From: Actinomadura coerulea
GTDB taxonomy: Bacteria > Actinomycetota > Actinomycetes > Streptosporangiales > Streptosporangiaceae
Length of the DNA: 64,000 nt
Assembly: GCF_014208105.1 (NCBI RefSeq)
Contig: NZ_JACHMQ010000001.1
Location: 7,502,001 to 7,566,000, forward strand
Reading direction: 5' to 3'
Under the pieces are notes generated by a model that did not search any database, had not been told where the DNA came from, and saw nothing but the letters and a program-made list of their open reading frames with translations. Shown here one piece after another: positions 20,276 through 27,797 of this stretch (positions are counted from its first letter, which is position 1; each line of letters opens with the position of its first letter). The translations under genes were made by a program, and so were the position numbers.

Positions 20276-21625
20276 ATGCCAATCCAGCGCACGAAACAGA
20301 TCGTGATCGTCGGCGGCGGCTACGTCGGCATGTACACGGCCCTGCGCCTGCAGAAGAGGCTGCGCGGCGAACTGCGCCGCGGCGAGGTCGCCGTCACCGT
20401 CATCGACCCGCAGTCCTACATGACCTACCAGCCGTTCCTGCCGGAGGCGGCCGCGGGCAACCTGGAGCCCCGCCACGTCGTCGCGCCGCTGCGCAAGGTC
20501 CTCAACCGCTGCCGCATCGTGAACGGGTTCGTGACACGGATCGACAACGCCTCCAGACGCGTCACCATCCGCCCCGCCGGAGCCCACACCGCCGGCGTGC
20601 CGGAACGGGACATCGAATACGACATGATCGTGGTCTGCCTCGGCTCCATCTCGCGGACCCTGCCCATCCCCGGCCTCGCCGAATGCGGGATCGGCTTCAA
20701 GACCGTCGAAGAAGCGATCTTCCTGCGCAACCACGTCCTGCACCAGCTCGACATCGCCGCGTCCAACCCGGACAACGAGACCGTCCGCAGGCGCGCCCTC
20801 ACGTTCGTGTTCGTCGGCGCCGGATTCGCCGGCGTCGAGGCCATGGCCGAACTGGAGGACATGGCCCGCGACGCCTGCAAGTGGTACCCCACGATCGACG
20901 ACCGGGAGATGCGCTGGATGATGGTCGAGGCCACCGACCGCATCCTCCCCGAGGTGGGCCCCGAGATGGGCCGCTGGACGGCCGAGGCCCTGCGCCGCCG
21001 CGGCATCGAGGTCAAGATGAACACGCTGCTCAAGTCCGCCGAGAAGCGGCGCATCGTGCTGAGCGACGGCGAGGAGTTCGAGGCCGGCACCCTCGTCTGG
21101 ACGGCCGGCGTGAAACCGCACCCCGTCGTCAAGGAGAGCGACCTCCCCCTGGACGACAAGAGCCGCATCAAGACCACCGCCGAACTCACCGTCGAAGGCC
21201 TCGACGGCGTCTACGCCGCCGGCGACAACGCCGCCGTCCCCGACCTCACCGACACCGGGGACTTCACCGCGCCCAACGCCCAGCACGCCGTCCGGCAGGC
21301 CAAACGCCTGGCCGACAACATCGTCGCCGACCTGCGCGGCAAACCCCGCAAACCGTACGTGCACGCCTACGTCGGCTCGGTCGCCGGCCTCGGCCTCCAC
21401 AAGGGCGTCGCCAACGTCTACGGGCTCAAACTGCGCGGCCTCCCCGCGTGGTTCATGCACCGCACCTACCACCTGTCGCGCATGCCCACCGTCAACCGCA
21501 AGTTCCGCATCACCATGGACTGGACGCTCTCCGCGTTCTTCCGCCGCGAGATCGTCTCGCTGGGCGAACTCGAATGGCCCCGCCAGGAGTTCGAGCTCGC
21601 CGCAGGCCGCCAGCGCGACATCTGA
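20276..21625 (+). CDS. ndh: type II NADH dehydrogenase
   Basis: A 449-residue flavoprotein that passes electrons from NADH to quinone at the cytoplasmic membrane face without pumping protons. The FAD-binding GxGxxG is IVGGGYVGMYTALRL near residue 10, the NADH-binding motif is VFVGAGFAGVEAMAEL near 180, and the second FAD motif is GVYAAGDNAAVPDL near 320. The C-terminus has the amphipathic, aromatic stretch typical for membrane attachment. The start ATG is the only one giving a normal N-terminus (MPIQRTKQIVIV). The large inverted repeat upstream may control it. Confidence 0.93.
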   Translation: MPIQRTKQIVIVGGGYVGMYTALRLQKRLRGELRRGEVAVTVIDPQSYMTYQPFLPEAAAGNLEPRHVVAPLRKVLNRCRIVNGFVTRIDNASRRVTIRPAGAHTAGVPERDIEYDMIVVCLGSISRTLPIPGLAECGIGFKTVEEAIFLRNHVLHQLDIAASNPDNETVRRRALTFVFVGAGFAGVEAMAELEDMARDACKWYPTIDDREMRWMMVEATDRILPEVGPEMGRWTAEALRRRGIEVKMNTLLKSAEKRRIVLSDGEEFEAGTLVWTAGVKPHPVVKESDLPLDDKSRIKTTAELTVEGLDGVYAAGDNAAVPDLTDTGDFTAPNAQHAVRQAKRLADNIVADLRGKPRKPYVHAYVGSVAGLGLHKGVANVYGLKLRGLPAWFMHRTYHLSRMPTVNRKFRITMDWTLSAFFRREIVSLGELEWPRQEFELAAGRQRDI

Positions 21626-21726
21626 CAGCGGGGCTTGACCGGCCGGACCGTTCCACTGGCCGGACCCGGCCGCCAGAGCTCCACAATCACGGCCCCTGGA
21701 GACGGCGGCGACGACCACTGACTCGA

Positions 21727-21732
21727 TATGAT
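21727..21732 (+). promoter_or_regulatory. -10 box directly before the tRNA gene
   Basis: TATGAT, one mismatch from consensus, ends six bases before the first tRNA base, so transcription would start at or beside the mature 5' end. No -35 is evident. Confidence 0.5.
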
Positions 21733-21738
21733 GACCCC

Positions 21739-21811
21739 GCCCCTGTAGCCCAACGGCAGAGGCGGGCTCCCTAAAAGAGCCAGTGTGTCGGTTCGAGTCC
21801 GACCAGGGGCA
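21739..21811 (+). tRNA. atypical class I tRNA, anticodon UAA by position, C33
   Basis: Seventy-three bases fold as a cloverleaf: perfect 7-pair acceptor (GCCCCTG/CAGGGGC, A73), D arm with GG, perfect 5-pair anticodon stem GGCTC/GAGCC, 5-base variable loop, and a canonical T arm GTCGG-TTCGAGT-CCGAC. The anticodon loop is CCTAAAA, so positions 34-36 read UAA, complementary to the leucine codon UUA. Yet tRNA-Leu normally has a long variable arm, absent here, and the near-universal U33 is C. CCA is not encoded. Amino-acid identity is therefore unassigned. Confidence 0.75.
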
Positions 21812-21870
21812 CGTGCGGCGAACCCTGCTCGCCGTCTTCGTCGGCTTCGCCGGGGGCTCGCCGTGTCTGC

Positions 21871-21889
21871 CCAGGGGGCGACCCCCTGG
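21871..21889 (+). terminator. hairpin downstream of the tRNA
   Basis: CCAGGGGG and CCCCCTGG form perfect 8-base arms around CGA, 60 bases after the tRNA. G/C-only hairpins of this type are common terminators or extragenic repeats in actinomycetes. Confidence 0.55.
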
Positions 21890-21922
21890 AACCCCCGATG
21901 CTCGGGCTCCGCCCTCGCGTGG

Positions 21923-22007
21923 GCTCGGCTTCGCCATCGCCCTCCCCCGGCTGAGGTTCCCACCCGGCTCGGCTTCGCCTTCGCGTGTGCTCGGCTTCGC
22001 CTTCGCG
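21923..22007. repeat. short repeats GCTCGGCTTCGCC(T/A)TCGC
   Basis: Three near-identical copies of an 18-19 base unit begin at 21923, 21967 and 21989; the last two are perfect and 22 bases apart. A degenerate copy lies just before at about 21901-21919. They fill most of the 301 bases between the tRNA and the next gene, where no coding sequence was found. Confidence 0.6.
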
Positions 22008-22112
22008 TTCTCCTGTGTGAGGTCGTCGTGTGGGTTCTGCGGTTTGGGGCTGATCAAGTGGGGGGACTGCTGCGGATTAGACGGGGGTCGTGTCGGCCGA
22101 AGTGGAGATCTG

Positions 22113-22889
22113 ATGGAGAGTAGAAACCCCGTGTTCAGGGGGAGTGCCTTCGACCCGCGGGTCGGGGGGTACGGCGCGCAGCCCCACGGAGGGGCCGTGT
22201 ACGCGCCGCCCGCCGGCAGGACGATGACCATCGACGACGTCGTCGTCCGCGGGTTCCTGACGCTCGTGACGCTGGTGGTCACGGCGGCGCTGGCGTGGGC
22301 GCTCGTACCGACCTCGCTCGTTCCGCCCGTCCTGGTCGTGGCGCTCATCGCCGAGATCGGCATCTGGGCCTTCATCGCGTTCGGCCGCAAGGCGAACGCG
22401 GCGACGGTACTGGCGTTCGCCGCGGTCTACGGTGTCGTCGTCGGGCTCATCAGCCACTCCTACAACGACATCTACCACGGGGTGGTCTTCCAGGCGGTCG
22501 TCGGGACGGCGCTGGCGTTCGGCGCCACCCTCGCCGTCTACGCGCTGCGCATCGTCCGGGTCACGCCCGCGTTCGCCCGGTTCGTCATGGCCGCCGGGCT
22601 CGCCCTGATCGGACTGATGATCGTCAACTGGGCGGTGCACATGTTCGGCGGCGACCACGGCATCGGGATCCGCGACCCCGGCAACCCGCTCGCCTACGTC
22701 TTCAGCGTCGCCGCGATCCTCGTCGGCTGCTTCTTCCTGCTGCTCGACTTCGACGCGGTCGAGACCGGCGTCCGCACCGGCGCGCCCGAGAAGTTCGCCT
22801 GGTTCTGCGCGTTCGGGCTGGTACTGAGCCTGGTGTGGATCTACCTGGAGGTCCTGCGGCTGCTCAGCTACTTCTCCGGGCGCGACTAG
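22113..22889 (+). CDS. Bax inhibitor-1/YccA family membrane protein
   Basis: A 258-residue membrane protein with about seven hydrophobic segments from residue 48 onward. The order of segments and the motifs GLISHSYNDIY and the C-terminal LLDFDAVETGVRTG with LEVLRLLSYF place it in the Bax inhibitor-1/YccA superfamily, some members of which are pH-sensitive calcium leak channels; the role in actinomycetes is not established. A GGAG ribosome site lies about 8 bases before the ATG. It stands alone and is followed by a terminator hairpin. Confidence 0.9.
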   Translation: MESRNPVFRGSAFDPRVGGYGAQPHGGAVYAPPAGRTMTIDDVVVRGFLTLVTLVVTAALAWALVPTSLVPPVLVVALIAEIGIWAFIAFGRKANAATVLAFAAVYGVVVGLISHSYNDIYHGVVFQAVVGTALAFGATLAVYALRIVRVTPAFARFVMAAGLALIGLMIVNWAVHMFGGDHGIGIRDPGNPLAYVFSVAAILVGCFFLLLDFDAVETGVRTGAPEKFAWFCAFGLVLSLVWIYLEVLRLLSYFSGRD

Positions 22890-22902
22890 CGGCCCACACG
22901 CT

Positions 22903-22936
22903 GATCAGCCCCGCGCCGGACGGCGTGGGGCTGATC
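22903..22936 (+). terminator. terminator hairpin
   Basis: GATCAGCCCC (22903-22912) and GGGGCTGATC (22927-22936) form a perfect 10-base stem 14 bases after the Bax-inhibitor-like gene. Confidence 0.7.
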
Positions 22937-23057
22937 TGTGCGGGGTCTCTGCGCCAGGGTCGTGGCGCGCAGCGGCACGACGGCGGGGACACCCGTTGGC
23001 GGGAACCCGCAACGTTGTGAAGTTCGATCGGCGCGCCCTCCCGGGGGAGGCGCGTGC

Positions 23058-23285
23058 TCAGTAGTGGCGGGCGCGGCGCGTGCGCTCGTGCTCGCGGACC
23101 AGGGCCGCGGCGTAGCCGTGGGAGAGGTTGTGCTCCTCGGCCAGCCAGGTGCTGCGTTCCTCGCAGCGGGTGAACGAGGGCCCGTTCTCGATCGTGGTGA
23201 ACCACTCGGGGATGTCACGTCCGGTGACTTGCGGAATGCGGGCTATCAGCTTGCTGTGCGTTTCCGGCGAGTGGTTCAGTGACAT
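23058..23285 (-). CDS. DUF4287 domain protein
   Basis: A 75-residue soluble protein of the DUF4287 family (LIARIPQVTGRDIPEWFTTI, then WLAEEHNLSHGYAAALVREHE). Family members are small, helical and often linked to DUF5655; the role is unknown. ATG 23285 is set by the GGAGG ribosome site 6 bases upstream; the frame is open for 15 more codons. It is monocistronic, with small palindromes in its upstream region that could be operators. Confidence 0.82.
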   Translation of the reverse strand: MSLNHSPETHSKLIARIPQVTGRDIPEWFTTIENGPSFTRCEERSTWLAEEHNLSHGYAAALVREHERTRRARHY

Positions 23286-23373
23286 CGGCACCTCCAGGTC
23301 GCGGGGTTCTTCCTGCCGACTCTGCAACACCTCTCCGCATGTGACAACCCCCTAACGGGGACCTATCCATGAC

Positions 23374-23407
23374 GTTACGTAGATCATCGGTAACGGGGAT
23401 GATCCCC
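23374..23407. promoter_or_regulatory. palindromes in the spacer upstream of the DUF4287 gene
   Basis: GTTAC-N11-GTAAC (23374-23394) is followed at once by the perfect palindrome GGGGATGATCCCC (23395-23407). They lie about 90-120 bases before the DUF4287 start and just beyond the thiolase terminator. Either could be an operator. Confidence 0.35.
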
Positions 23408-23420
23408 GGAAACGCGCAGG

Positions 23421-23462
23421 TGGCCCGCGTGAAGCCGCCCGAGGGCGGTTCCGCGCGGGCCA
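23421..23462 (-). terminator. two-part terminator hairpin after the thiolase gene
   Basis: Outer arms TGGCCCGCG and CGCGGGCCA and an inner stem CCGCCC/GGGCGG form a long hairpin 50 bases after the thiolase stop on the minus strand. Confidence 0.65.
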
Positions 23463-23511
23463 CCGTGCACCGGTCTGGGTTCCGTTTCCCCAGGCAAGGT
23501 CGGTCTTACCT

Positions 23512-24732
23512 CTAGGAGAGACGCTCCAGGACCATGGCCATGCCCTGGCCGCCGCCCACGCACATCGTCTCCAGGCCGAACTGCTTGTCGTGGAAGCGGA
23601 GGCCGTTGAGGAGCGTGGAGGTGATGCGGGCGCCGGTCATGCCGAAGGGGTGGCCGACGGCGATCGCGCCGCCGTTGACGTTCAGCTTGTCGTGGTCGAT
23701 GCCGAGCTCGTCGGCGGACGGCAGCACCTGCGCGGCGAACGCCTCGTTGATCTCGACAAGGTCGATGTCGTCGATCGTCATGCCGGCCTTGGCGAGGGCC
23801 CTGCGGGACGCCTCCACCGGGCCGAGGCCCATGATCTCGGGGGACAGGCCGGTGACGCCGGTCGACACGATGCGGGCCAGCGGGGTGATGCCGAGCTCGG
23901 CGGCCTTGGTGTCGCTCATGACGACGACCGCGGCGGCGCCGTCGTTCAGCGGGCAGCAGTTGCCGGCGGTGACCGTCCCGTCCGGGCGGAACACCGGCTT
24001 GAGCTGCGACACCTTCTCGTAGGTGGTGCCCGGACGGGGGCCGTCGTCCTTCGCCACGACGGAGCCGTCCGGCAGCGTCACCGGGGTGATGTCCTTCTCC
24101 CAGAACCCGTTGGCGAGGGCCTTCTCGGCGAGGTTCTGCGAGCGGACGCCGAACTCGTCCTGCGCCTGGCGGGACACGCCGCGCAGGGCCGCCACGTTCT
24201 CGGCGGTCTGGCCCATCGCGATGTAGATGTCGGGCAGCGCGCCGTCCTCGCGCGGGTCGTGCCACACGGGGGCGCCGCCCTCGCCGGTCTTCGCGGTGCG
24301 GCCCTGGGCGTCGGCGAACAGCGGGTTCTGCGTGTCGGGCAGGCCGTCGCTGCTGCCCTTGGCGAACCGGCTGACGGTCTCGACGCCCGCCGAGACGATG
24401 ACGTCGGCCTCCCCGGCGCGGATCGCGTGCAGCGCCATCCGCGTCGTCTGGAGCGAGGACGAGCAGTACCGGGTGATGGTGGCGCCGGGCACGTTGTCCC
24501 AGCCCAGCAGGACCGACACCACGCGGCCCATGTTGTAGCCCTGCTCGCCGCCGGGCAGGCCGCAGCCGAGCAGCAGGTCGTCGATCTGGCTCGGGTCCAG
24601 CTGCGGGACCTTCGCCATCGCGGCGGTGACCATCTGGGCGGTGAGGTCGTCGGGCCGGATGTCCTTGAGCGACCCCTTGAAGGCGCGCCCGATCGGCGAG
24701 CGCGCGGTTGCGACGATGACTGCCTCGGGCAT
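23512..24732 (-). CDS. acetyl-CoA acetyltransferase / thiolase
   Basis: A 406-residue thiolase, acting in beta-oxidation (cleavage of 3-ketoacyl-CoA) or acetoacetyl-CoA synthesis. The nucleophile is C90 in RYCSSSLQ, the second active-site motif VGHPFGMTG holds H361, and the acid/base C391 is in MCVGGGQGMA, so all catalytic residues are present. It matches the fadA3 position in M. tuberculosis (Rv1074c) next to an SGNH hydrolase and cbs. The 135-base gap upstream shows no other gene. Confidence 0.93.
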   Translation of the reverse strand: MPEAVIVATARSPIGRAFKGSLKDIRPDDLTAQMVTAAMAKVPQLDPSQIDDLLLGCGLPGGEQGYNMGRVVSVLLGWDNVPGATITRYCSSSLQTTRMALHAIRAGEADVIVSAGVETVSRFAKGSSDGLPDTQNPLFADAQGRTAKTGEGGAPVWHDPREDGALPDIYIAMGQTAENVAALRGVSRQAQDEFGVRSQNLAEKALANGFWEKDITPVTLPDGSVVAKDDGPRPGTTYEKVSQLKPVFRPDGTVTAGNCCPLNDGAAAVVVMSDTKAAELGITPLARIVSTGVTGLSPEIMGLGPVEASRRALAKAGMTIDDIDLVEINEAFAAQVLPSADELGIDHDKLNVNGGAIAVGHPFGMTGARITSTLLNGLRFHDKQFGLETMCVGGGQGMAMVLERLS

Positions 24733-24867
24733 GTGCGGGACTCCTTCTCAGCGGCCAACGGTGTTACTCACCGGTCACCAGCAATCTAGCCGCTGGCCCC
24801 CCGCGGCGTACACGCCGCCCCCCGGGCCTGGTGGACGCGGTGTCCAATAAGTGCGGGCTTACCTCGG

Positions 24868-26079
24868 TCACCTGGGCGAGGTCCCGGCGGTCTGGTGACC
24901 GCCGCCCCATGTGTCCGGGACGCCGGGCGCCGGAGAGTGGGACCGGCGCCACCGGTCGGGCCACCGCCAGCGCGGGCGAAGCCCCGGCAGGTGCCACGGG
25001 CGGCCGGGGCCCGCCACCGGTGACCGGGCGGGCTCCGGCTCCGTGAGGGCCGCGCCGTCCTCGCGGGGAAGGCGTTCGGCCGCGTGGCGCCGGGGCCGGC
25101 GCAGCGCGGGGCGGCGCAGCGCGGGGCGGCGCAGCGGGTACCGCAGGGTGGCCCAGCGTCCCCGGGGGCCGCGCTCGAGCCCGGCGACCGACGCGCCGCT
25201 GACCTCCGTGCCGGCCCGCTCGGCGGCCTCGGCGGCGGCGAGGTAGACGGGCAGGACGTCCGCGGTCAGGTGGCCGGACAGGTCGTGCCCCAGGCCCAGC
25301 GCGGACGCCATCGACGGCAGCACGGCGGCCGACGCGGCGGCGTAGCCGCGGGCGGACGGGTGGTAGCGGTCCTCGCTGAACATCGCGAGCGGGTCGGCGG
25401 CGAACTCGCGGCCGAGCAGGTCGCCGAGCGACACCGAGCGGCCGCCGCGCTCGACGACGGCGATCGTCTGGGCGGCGGCGAGCTGCCGGCTCGCGCGCCG
25501 GGCGAACCAGCGCAGCGGCGGCATCAGCGACTTCACGGAGCCGAGGTCGGGGCAGGTGCCGACGACGACCTCGCTCCCGGCGCCGCGCAGCCGCTCCACC
25601 GCGCGGGCCAGGTGCCGCACGGACTCGGCGGCCGGGACCCGCCCCGTCACGTCGTTCGCGCCGATCATGATGACGGCGACGTCGGGACGGGTCTGCAGGG
25701 CCTGGTCGGCCTGGCCGTCGAGCGCCTGCGAGCGGGAACCGGAGCGGGCCACGTTCGTCAGCCGGACGGGACGCCCCGCGATCGCGGACAGCCCGGCCGC
25801 CAGCAGCGCGGCGGGGGTCTCCTCCGGGGTGTGCACGCCGAGCCCGGCGGCGGTCGAGTCGCCGAGCATGACCAGCGAGAGCGGCTCGCCGCCGCGCGTC
25901 CCGCCGTACAGCCCGTCGGCGATCGGCGGGTCGCCGTTCGGCCGTGCGAGGATGGTCCTGCGGGCGAGCCTGGCCTGCATCAGCAGCAGGCCGAACGTGA
26001 TGCCGCCGAGCGCGGTGATGCCTCCGCCGCCGTAGGCGGCGGCGGCCGCGATGCGGCGCGCGGTAAATGCTCTCCACAT
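24868..26079 (-). CDS. SGNH/GDSL hydrolase with low-complexity tail
   Basis: A 403-residue hydrolase. Residues 20-35 form an N-terminal membrane anchor or signal. The four SGNH blocks are seen: nucleophile S75 in MLGDSTAAGLG, block II Gly in VARSGSRS, block III GAND, and the D-H pair in SEDRYHPSARG. It probably cleaves an ester on a surface lipid or glycan. After about residue 310 the sequence turns into Arg/Pro-rich low complexity with a 15-base DNA tandem repeat, which may not be functional. It is divergent from cbs, as Rv1075c is near Rv1077. Confidence 0.85.
   Translation of the reverse strand: MWRAFTARRIAAAAAYGGGGITALGGITFGLLLMQARLARRTILARPNGDPPIADGLYGGTRGGEPLSLVMLGDSTAAGLGVHTPEETPAALLAAGLSAIAGRPVRLTNVARSGSRSQALDGQADQALQTRPDVAVIMIGANDVTGRVPAAESVRHLARAVERLRGAGSEVVVGTCPDLGSVKSLMPPLRWFARRASRQLAAAQTIAVVERGGRSVSLGDLLGREFAADPLAMFSEDRYHPSARGYAAASAAVLPSMASALGLGHDLSGHLTADVLPVYLAAAEAAERAGTEVSGASVAGLERGPRGRWATLRYPLRRPALRRPALRRPRRHAAERLPREDGAALTEPEPARSPVAGPGRPWHLPGLRPRWRWPDRWRRSHSPAPGVPDTWGGGHQTAGTSPR
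25098..25138. repeat. 15-base tandem repeat inside the SGNH hydrolase tail
   Basis: GGCGCAGCGCGGGGC occurs twice head to tail (25098-25112, 25113-25127) and a third, partial copy follows. In the minus-strand reading frame it encodes repeated Arg-Arg-Pro-Ala-Leu. Confidence 0.8.
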
Positions 26080-26264
26080 ACTGCGCTGACCCTCCGTGAA
26101 TTAGTACCTACCCACGCGAAAGGGCCGCGATACCTGCGGTGGCCGTTCTCGGCTACCGTCGAGAGCGGGAAGCCTTCCGGCCCCGCGCCGGTTTCCGCGC
26201 GCGACCGGCGGCCGAACAGGCACGCAACATGAAGACCAACACACTGAACGACAAGGATGTCGCG

Positions 26265-27653
26265 GTGCACGTACACGACTCGCTCGTCGAACTGATGGGC
26301 AACACCCCGCTCCTCCGGTTGCGCAAGGTGACCGCCGGTGTGGGCGGCGGCCGGGCGCCGCAGGTGCTCGCCAAGGTGGAGTACTTCAACCCCGGCGGGT
26401 CGGTGAAGGACCGCATCGCGGTCCGCATGATCGACGCCGCCGAGAAGTCCGGGGAGCTGCGTCCCGGGGGCACGATCGTCGAGCCGACGTCCGGCAACAC
26501 CGGGGTCGGGCTCGCCATCGTCGCGCAGGAGCGCGGCTACCGCTGCGTCTTCGTCTGCCCCGACAAGGTCGGCAAGGACAAGATCGACGTGCTGCGCGCG
26601 TACGGCGCCGAGGTCGTCGTCTGCCCGACGGCGGTGAACCCCGAGCACCCCGACTCCTACTACTCGGTCTCGGACCGCCTCGTCACCGAGATCCCCGACG
26701 CGTGGAAGCCGAACCAGTACACCAACCCGCAGAACCCCCGGTCGCACTACGAGACGACCGGGCCGGAGCTGTGGGAGCAGACCGAGGGCCGCATCACGCA
26801 CTTCGTCGCGGGCATCGGCACCGGCGGCACGATCAGCGGCGTCGGCCGGTACCTCAAGGAGGTCTCCGGCGGGCGGGTGCGGATCGTCGGCGCGGACCCG
26901 GAGGGCTCGGTCTACTCCGGCGGCAGCGGCCGCCCCTACCTCACCGAGGGCGTCGGCGAGGACATCTGGCCCGAGACCTACGACCGCGACATCTGCGACG
27001 AGGTCATCGCGGTGTCCGACAAGGACTCCTTCACCATGACCCGCCGCCTCGCCCGCGAGGAGGCGCTGCTCGTCGGCGGGTCCTGCGGGATGGCGGTCGT
27101 CGCCGCGCTGCGCGTGGCCGAGCGCGCCGATCCGGACGCGGTGATCGTGGTGCTGCTGCCCGACGGCGGACGCGGCTACCTCGGCAAGATCTTCAACGAC
27201 AGCTGGATGGCGGACTACGGCTTCCTCACCCCCTCCACCGAGGAGGCGCGGGTCGGCGAGGTGCTCACCCGCAAGGGCGGGACGCTGCCGGAGTTCGTGC
27301 ACGTCCACCCGCACGAGACCGTGCAGACCGCGATCGCCATCATGCGCGAGTACGAGGTGTCGCAGCTGCCGGTGATGAAGGAGGAGCCGCCGGTCATGGC
27401 GGCCGAGGTGGTCGGCTCGGTCGGGGAGACCGACCTGCTCGACATCATGGTGAAGGGCCAGGCCAAGATGACCGAGCCGGTCGAGTCGCACATGTCGGCG
27501 CCGCTGCCGACGCTCGGCTCCGGCGAACCGGTCAGCAAGGCCGTCGGCGTCCTGGAGAAGTCCGGCGCGGCCGTCGTCCTCGTGGACGGCAAGCCCAAGG
27601 GCCTCATCACCCGGCAGGACCTGCTGGCCTTCCTGGCCGACTCCACCGGCTGA
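26265..27653 (+). CDS. cbs: cystathionine beta-synthase
   Basis: Condenses serine with homocysteine to cystathionine, the first step of reverse transsulfuration. The PLP domain shows ELMGNTPLLRL, the lysine in NPGGSVKDR, PTSGNTGVGLAI and GIGTGGTISG. Two CBS domains fill the last ~130 residues, as in mycobacterial Cbs. GTG 26265 is chosen because AAGGA lies 7 bases upstream and the length (462) fits the family; an ATG 12 codons earlier (26229) has no ribosome site. A possible -10, TACCGT, is at 26154-26159. Confidence 0.95.
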   Translation: MHVHDSLVELMGNTPLLRLRKVTAGVGGGRAPQVLAKVEYFNPGGSVKDRIAVRMIDAAEKSGELRPGGTIVEPTSGNTGVGLAIVAQERGYRCVFVCPDKVGKDKIDVLRAYGAEVVVCPTAVNPEHPDSYYSVSDRLVTEIPDAWKPNQYTNPQNPRSHYETTGPELWEQTEGRITHFVAGIGTGGTISGVGRYLKEVSGGRVRIVGADPEGSVYSGGSGRPYLTEGVGEDIWPETYDRDICDEVIAVSDKDSFTMTRRLAREEALLVGGSCGMAVVAALRVAERADPDAVIVVLLPDGGRGYLGKIFNDSWMADYGFLTPSTEEARVGEVLTRKGGTLPEFVHVHPHETVQTAIAIMREYEVSQLPVMKEEPPVMAAEVVGSVGETDLLDIMVKGQAKMTEPVESHMSAPLPTLGSGEPVSKAVGVLEKSGAAVVLVDGKPKGLITRQDLLAFLADSTG

Positions 27654-27666
27654 CCCGGGGGAGCGC

Positions 27667-27717
27667 GGAACGGCCGAGCGCCTGGAGATCAATGATCTCC
27701 AGGCGCTCGGCCGTTCC
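27667..27717. terminator. 51-base perfect palindrome, bidirectional terminator
   Basis: Twenty-five bases (27667-27691) are the exact reverse complement of 27693-27717 around a single A. It sits 13 bases after the cbs stop, between convergent genes. The stem is far longer than an ordinary terminator. Confidence 0.8.
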
Positions 27718-27720
27718 AGT

Positions 27721-27778
27721 GTCGGGTTGCGGGGCCCGGCCGGTGGGCGGCGTTATGGGCCGGCCCCCGCAACCCGAC
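27721..27778. terminator. second long hairpin, bidirectional terminator
   Basis: Arms 27721-27741 and 27758-27778 pair over 21 bases with one mismatch, around a 16-base loop. It lies 3 bases after the previous palindrome and 19 bases from the MMPL stop codon on the other strand. Confidence 0.75.
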
Positions 27779-27797
27779 GTCTCGGGGGGCTCCGCGG

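Noticed and set aside
21739..21811. Reading the tRNA on the minus strand
   Set aside because: The invariant T-arm sequence GGTTCGAGTCC is on the plus strand, and the -10 box also fits plus-strand transcription.
25098..25138. CRISPR-like array
   Set aside because: The copies are directly adjacent with no spacers and lie within a coding frame; they are a simple tandem repeat.
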